Of a DNA stretch of 17,339 nucleotides, positions 14,231-17,339 are shown piece after piece. The notes under the pieces are model-generated. The model did not search any database, was not told where the DNA came from, and worked only from the letters and a program-made list of their open reading frames with translations. The translations under genes were made by a program, and so were the position numbers. The stretch lies in contig JBDIVL010000064.1 in NCBI GenBank assembly GCA_039794405.1, positions 1-17,339 on the forward strand, given 5' to 3'. The first letter of the stretch is position 1. Each line of letters opens with the position of its first letter. Origin of the DNA: JBDIVL01 sp039794405. Lineage in GTDB: Bacteria; Planctomycetota; Brocadiia; Brocadiales; Brocadiaceae.

Positions 14231-14283
14231 GGTGATTAGCTTGCTTTTCCACCCCCACCTAACCTCCCCCATCAAGGGGGAGG
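14231..14283. repeat. Dispersed hairpin repeat (GGTGATTA ... CACCCCCACCT type)
   Basis: Begins GGTGATTAGCTTG, contains CACCCCCACCTAACC and ends in a perfect 8-bp stem CCTCCCCC/GGGGGAGG (14263-14270, 14276-14283) around ATCAA. A related copy lies at 16516-16561, where the stem is degraded. Confidence 0.75.
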
Positions 14284-14395
14284 AACACTTAGTTTGAAAT
14301 TTCTTAACATTAAATTAGACCTATAGCGACTCTGTTTGTTACCCCTACAACACACATTTAAATTCTTATGCATTTAATATACGGAAGGACAAAAA

Positions 14396-14432
14396 TAAAA
14401 AAGGGGAGGCTTTTACAGCCTCCCCTTTTAAA
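14396..14432 (-). terminator. Intrinsic terminator of the 14463-15539 gene
   Basis: On the minus strand a 12-bp perfect stem AAAAGGGGAGGC/GCCTCCCCTTTT around a 7-base loop is followed by TTATTTTT. It lies about 35 bases after the stop codon and ends the transcript of the two exported proteins. Confidence 0.92.
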
Positions 14433-14462
14433 GTATTTATCTGTCGAAATTTCTTTTAACTA

Positions 14463-15539
14463 TTAATCATCATCCTCATCATCCTCATCGTCATCGTCAT
14501 CATCGTCATCATCATCATGTTTTTTTACTCTTATCCTTACCGTATCACTCCCTTCGAATCTTGTACCATCATCAAGTTCACCGGATACAGTATATTCAAC
14601 TTTCTTAAATTTTTTCTTAGCCCTGTGATCCTTCTTAGTTTTCATTTTAGACACGAAATCTCTTACCTTGAATACCGCGATAAATCGATTTTTATGGGCC
14701 TTTCCTCTAACAGCTTTTATCCCTTCACATTCAACGGTATTTGTCTCAATATCATAAACACTATAAGGTGAGGGAAGTCGAATAAAAGCTACAAACTTAC
14801 CGTTACTGTCAGGATTGATGACCTCTGGTTTTATTTCAACATCCGCCGAGATGACTGCCGGCGCAAGTGTAGGAGTTACCACAGGAGTAGCAGTTGGAGA
14901 ATCCGTTGGAACAGGCGTAGGTGTTACCGCAGGAGTAGTGATTGGAGAATCCGTTGGTACTGGTGTGGGGCTCATTGCAGGTGTCGGCGTTACCGCCGAT
15001 GTCCCGGTAATTTCAGCCTGTGCCGTATAAATATAATCATTATCGTCTGAATTATCACCATCCGCTTCATTGCCCGCTGCATAGAATGTCACCGGATACG
15101 GGACATCAGAAGATGGTGCAGTCCATTCCACATTCCAGCTAGACTGACTGCTGCCCTCCTGGGTGTGTTTTATATAGTTTCCATTGGAGGTTTGAGTGGT
15201 ATCATCAACGGCACTAAATGTACCTGCGCTGTTGCCATTTGCGTCTAATGCAGAAAGCTCGAAGCCGTATTTTGAAGTCGTAGCATTGAGCAAGGAAACA
15301 GTTATGTTCAGCACCTCACCTGGGGTATAGCTACCGGGTACATTTATTGAAAATGTTGCTGTTCCGCTATTCAAGGTATAGGTATCGTGGCATTCTATGC
15401 ATGTCTTGTAATTATCTGCAGGAGATCCGGTATACCCGTCAGGGGGACCAAATGTAGATGCAAATGTTGAATTTGAATACCAACTTAAAGTACCACATCC
15501 AATGAAAAAGCAATAGAGAATACTCAAAAATCTTTTCAT
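14463..15539 (-). CDS. Exported choice-of-anchor V-like protein with CXXCH motif, TP-rich linker and acidic tail
   Basis: 358 residues. A signal peptide spans about 1-28 (hydrophobic FLSILYCFFIGCG). The mature part starts GPPDGYTGSPADNYKTCIECHDTY, with C47-C50-H51 as a CXXCH heme-type motif, then a beta-rich domain of about 125 residues (FSINVPGSYTPGE through FYAAGNEADGDNS) like the choice-of-anchor V/Reeler-type domain. A Thr/Pro/Ser linker follows (16-residue repeat TPTPVPTDSP.. from a 48-bp DNA repeat at about 14896-14991), a second beta-rich domain, and a tail of about 17 Asp/Glu residues (339-358), encoded by GAT/GAC triplets. AGGAG lies seven bases before the ATG. Function unknown; surface or periplasmic, possibly heme-binding or a matrix protein. 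The gene upstream is a shorter paralogue. Confidence 0.8.
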   Translation of the reverse strand: MKRFLSILYCFFIGCGTLSWYSNSTFASTFGPPDGYTGSPADNYKTCIECHDTYTLNSGTATFSINVPGSYTPGEVLNITVSLLNATTSKYGFELSALDANGNSAGTFSAVDDTTQTSNGNYIKHTQEGSSQSSWNVEWTAPSSDVPYPVTFYAAGNEADGDNSDDNDYIYTAQAEITGTSAVTPTPAMSPTPVPTDSPITTPAVTPTPVPTDSPTATPVVTPTLAPAVISADVEIKPEVINPDSNGKFVAFIRLPSPYSVYDIETNTVECEGIKAVRGKAHKNRFIAVFKVRDFVSKMKTKKDHRAKKKFKKVEYTVSGELDDGTRFEGSDTVRIRVKKHDDDDDDDDDDEDDEDDD

Positions 15540-15640
15540 TTACACTCTCCTAAAAATGTAAATCCCGAGGTTAAATAAGCTAATGGAGAAAGACTACGAA
15601 ATGCTTGTGTATAACCCTCCTTTGATAGTAACTTACCCAT
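15536..15640 (-). CDS. Possible small ORF coupled to the anchor-V-like gene
   Basis: A 34-codon frame from ATG at 15640 whose TGA overlaps the next gene's ATG (ATGA). The same frame stays open upstream to a TAG at 15724-15722, where a strong AAAGGAGG (15745-15738) precedes ATG TAT TAG. Read through, it would give about 60 residues with a hydrophobic start (FTAVSFAVVITSTC). This may be a small exported protein gene broken by a nonsense codon, a minimal leader ORF, or chance. No homology recognised. Confidence 0.25.
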   Translation of the reverse strand: MGKLLSKEGYTQAFRSLSPLAYLTSGFTFLGECK

Positions 15641-15766
15641 AAACCAGAAAGAGTCCTGGTTTTCTTTTAGACATGTACTTGTTATAACCACTGCAAATGA
15701 TACCGCCGTAAAAATTCCATTCTAATACATCTCCCAACCTCCTTTCTTGAAAATTGGACTACAATG

Positions 15767-16348
15767 CTAAGGTTTAACGTTGATCTCCTTAGTAGTTGTA
15801 TAGATATAATCATTGTTAGCGGTACTGTCCCCGTTTGCTTCACTTCCCGCGGCATAAAATGTTATTGGATCAGCAGCATTCATGGGGGCCTTCCATGAAA
15901 ATTTCCACCTCTTTTTCTTCGTGCCTTTGAAAGTATGTTGAATGTATTTTTTCTTATCTGAGTTCTGTAACCCTCGATAGTCGTTTGCTGGAATAACCTG
16001 GTTCGTGTTTCCTATTTTTTTAAATGCACCAACTCTCTTACCGTTGGCATCAACTGCGGTCATCTCAAACCCATGGAGTTTTCCGATGGAATTTGCGAAA
16101 GAAACTTTTATTTTAACTGTCTTACCTTTCGTATATGTGTTTGGTGCATTAATTGAAAATATTGCATTTCCTGAATCGAGACTATATGAATTATGACAAT
16201 CATCTGCATTACACGTACCACTATCATTTGGTGCACCAGTTCGGTACGCTGGCGGACCACCAGACCATGCAAGTACTGTATTTGCAAGTAAACTACAGAA
16301 GATGACATTTACAACGAGATAAAATACCGGTTTTTTTAAAATTCTCAT
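15767..16348 (-). CDS. Exported choice-of-anchor V-like protein with CX4CH motif
   Basis: 193 residues. Signal peptide about 1-27 (hydrophobic FYLVVNVIFCSLLANTVLA). The mature start GGPPAYRTGAPNDSGTC aligns with its neighbour (GPPDGYTGSPADNYKTC), but the Cys-His motif reads CNADDCH (C46, C51, H52), i.e. CX4CH rather than CXXCH. The rest (FSINAPNTYTKGKTVKIKV ... FYAAGSEANGDSTANNDYIYTTTKEI) is the same beta-rich domain. It lacks the TP linker, second domain and acidic tail. GGGAG lies nine bases before the ATG. Evidently a tandem duplicate of the 14463-15539 gene or its ancestor. Unusual CX4CH heme motifs are known from anammox and some deltaproteobacterial cytochromes; whether heme is bound here is unknown. 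Confidence 0.8.
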   Translation of the reverse strand: MRILKKPVFYLVVNVIFCSLLANTVLAWSGGPPAYRTGAPNDSGTCNADDCHNSYSLDSGNAIFSINAPNTYTKGKTVKIKVSFANSIGKLHGFEMTAVDANGKRVGAFKKIGNTNQVIPANDYRGLQNSDKKKYIQHTFKGTKKKRWKFSWKAPMNAADPITFYAAGSEANGDSTANNDYIYTTTKEINVKP

Positions 16349-16515
16349 TCTCGATTACTCCCTTTTAATTAGACCTTCGGCAATTTTTATTTAATGATGT
16401 TGGATATTGCCGAAGACCTCCCTGTATCCCCTCCTTGTGAAGAGGGGAATGGGATGGTTATCAAAATCCAACAGAATTTTGAGTAATTACCCTTGATGAA
16501 AAAGGCCGGAGAGCG

Positions 16516-16561
16516 GGTGATTAACTTTTTCCCTTCACCCCCACCTGATCTCCCCGTCAAG
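16516..16561. repeat. Second, degraded copy of the 14231-14283 repeat
   Basis: GGTGATTAACTTT, then TTCACCCCCACCTGATC and TCCCCGTCAAG, in the same order and orientation as 14231-14276. Confidence 0.65.
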
Positions 16562-16610
16562 ATTATCCTACTCACAGCTTTTTCAGCCTGGGAAGGGTTG
16601 TTGATAGTAA

Positions 16611-16754
16611 GCAGGCAATGTATTGCCTGTACTTTTTTGTTGGTTCAATCGTCCACGATTGAACCGAAACGTTTCGGCCCATTTTCTGTCTCTGTCACCA
16701 ATCTGGAGCTTTTCTGCCAATTCAAATGTATGGTTCAACCGACAAGATTGAACC
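16611..16754. repeat. Cluster of inverted repeats
   Basis: Four stems in 144 bp: CAGGCAAT/ATTGCCTG (16612-16629); GGTTCAATCG/CGATTGAACC (16642-16665, loop TCCA); CGAAACGTTTCG (16665-16676); and GGTTCAA/TTGAACC (16732-16754). The GGTTCAA arms recur, so an outer pairing GGTTCAATC with GATTGAACC (16746-16754) is also possible, echoing the nested layout at 10078-10174. Confidence 0.75.
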
Positions 16755-17263
16755 AACCCCGGATACAGGCGCAAGAGGTTACGTCTTTACTATTATTTTT
16801 CACAGACGCAGGAACGCATGCAAGACGTCCCCATATGGCCAGTTTGAACTTCCTATATGTTTAATTAGTTCTTTGACAACTTGAAAAATGGATATGACTT
16901 GCCTACCAGAATAGTTTAGGCCTGGACCGGAAAATCGTACAAGGGCTACATTCAGGAAAACTTGTTTTCAGTAAAGTGCACCTTAGGTATTCTCCATGGG
17001 ATCGAAATGTTTTCAAAGGGATACGGAACAAAGAGCTTCCTTGTCTGATACTCAATCCACATCTATCCAAAATACCATCTATCACAGATAGTTACTTGTG
17101 ATATGCATTACAAAGGAATCTTTTTGCAGAACAGATATGTTACGCTTTTTATAATGACATGTTTTTGTGATATGGCAACTTTTCTTCATCCATTGAAAAG
17201 GTTTATTCCCTATTCCCGCACTATAACCTTCCTTCATTCTTGATCTTACAACAAGGAGGCATG

Positions 17264-17339
17264 ATGAAATATGCTTTTACGGAAAAAGGAAAAAATGCCT
17301 TACCCGGCAATAACAGGCAGTGTTTGGTAAAAGCCTGCT
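17264..17339 (+). CDS. 5' end of an unidentified gene running off the window
   Basis: AAGGAGG (17253-17259) is followed by ATGATG; the second ATG at 17264 is better spaced. The frame reads MKYAFTEKGKNALPGNNRQ and stays open to the last base (25 codons). It is the only plus-strand gene with a good ribosome-binding site. Too short to identify. Confidence 0.5.
   Translation, partial: MKYAFTEKGKNALPGNNRQCLVKAC

Larger units (their letters stand above)
13877..14395. other. Intergenic region upstream of mfd with palindromic repeats
   Basis: No gene seen in about 520 bp. It contains a MITE-like inverted repeat (14080-14188) and a hairpin repeat (14231-14283). Most of it would be the upstream region of mfd, but no convincing promoter pair stood out. 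Confidence 0.6.
16349..17260. other. Repeat-rich intergenic region
   Basis: About 900 bp with no supported gene. It contains GC-rich fragments of the 14231-14283 repeat family (16516-16561) and a cluster of hairpins (16611-16754). From about 16870 to 17240 I see nothing beyond AT-rich DNA; short frames here lack ribosome-binding sites and family signatures. Confidence 0.6.

Noticed and set aside
14896..14991. 48-bp repeat as a CRISPR-like array
   Set aside because: It is an in-frame protein repeat (TP-rich linker) within a coding gene.
16493..16864. 123-codon plus-strand frame
   Set aside because: It runs through intergenic repeats and hairpins, has no ribosome-binding site and no recognisable domain.

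Overview
This window is dominated by a type III-A (Csm) CRISPR-Cas effector operon and its accessory genes, followed by a transcription-repair gene and two exported proteins. Every confident gene lies on the minus strand; one truncated plus-strand gene starts at the right edge. Moderate-to-low GC, many intergenic palindromic repeats, the eukaryote-unlike Mfd and the exported 'choice-of-anchor V'-like proteins carrying CXXCH and CX4CH heme-type motifs suggest an environmental Gram-negative, possibly an anammox planctomycete (Brocadia/Jettenia/Kuenenia type). This assignment is inference; no rRNA or marker gene fixes it.

Layout in transcription order (right to left). (1) 16348-14463: two tandem paralogous secreted proteins ending in a clear intrinsic terminator. 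(2) 13867-10508: mfd. (3) 9814-8669: a cyclic-oligoadenylate-sensor-like CARF protein of the NE0113 family with a C-terminal OmpR-like winged helix. (4) 8361-2450: cas10/csm1, csm2, csm3, csm4, csm5, tightly packed and probably read from a promoter near 8400-8428. (5) 2450-901: a HEPN gene whose GTG start overlaps the csm5 stop, a gene encoding two MNT nucleotidyltransferase domains fused head to tail, and a HepT-like (DUF86) HEPN gene. (6) 825-256: a Can2/Card1-like (DUF1887) PD-(D/E)XK nuclease that has kept the first strand of its CARF domain and the nuclease core but lost nearly all of the ligand-binding part.

Working model. Cas10 keeps both its HD and GGDD motifs and Csm3 keeps its catalytic Asp, so the complex should cut target RNA and DNA and make cyclic oligoadenylate. 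No csm6, cas6, cas1, cas2 or CRISPR array is present, so crRNA processing must be supplied from elsewhere. In the place where csm6 normally sits there are CARF-free effectors: a HEPN/MNT-MNT/HepT double toxin-antitoxin cassette and a decapitated Can2-type nuclease. The only complete CARF domain is on the putative transcription regulator. A 22-bp sequence made of two near-palindromic half-sites 11 bp apart occurs on both sides of the Csm module in inverted orientation and could be its operator or a boundary repeat.

Intergenic DNA is rich in palindromes of several families (864-900, 8530-8546, 10078-10174, 14080-14188, 14231-14283, 16516-16754), typical of dispersed miniature repeats.
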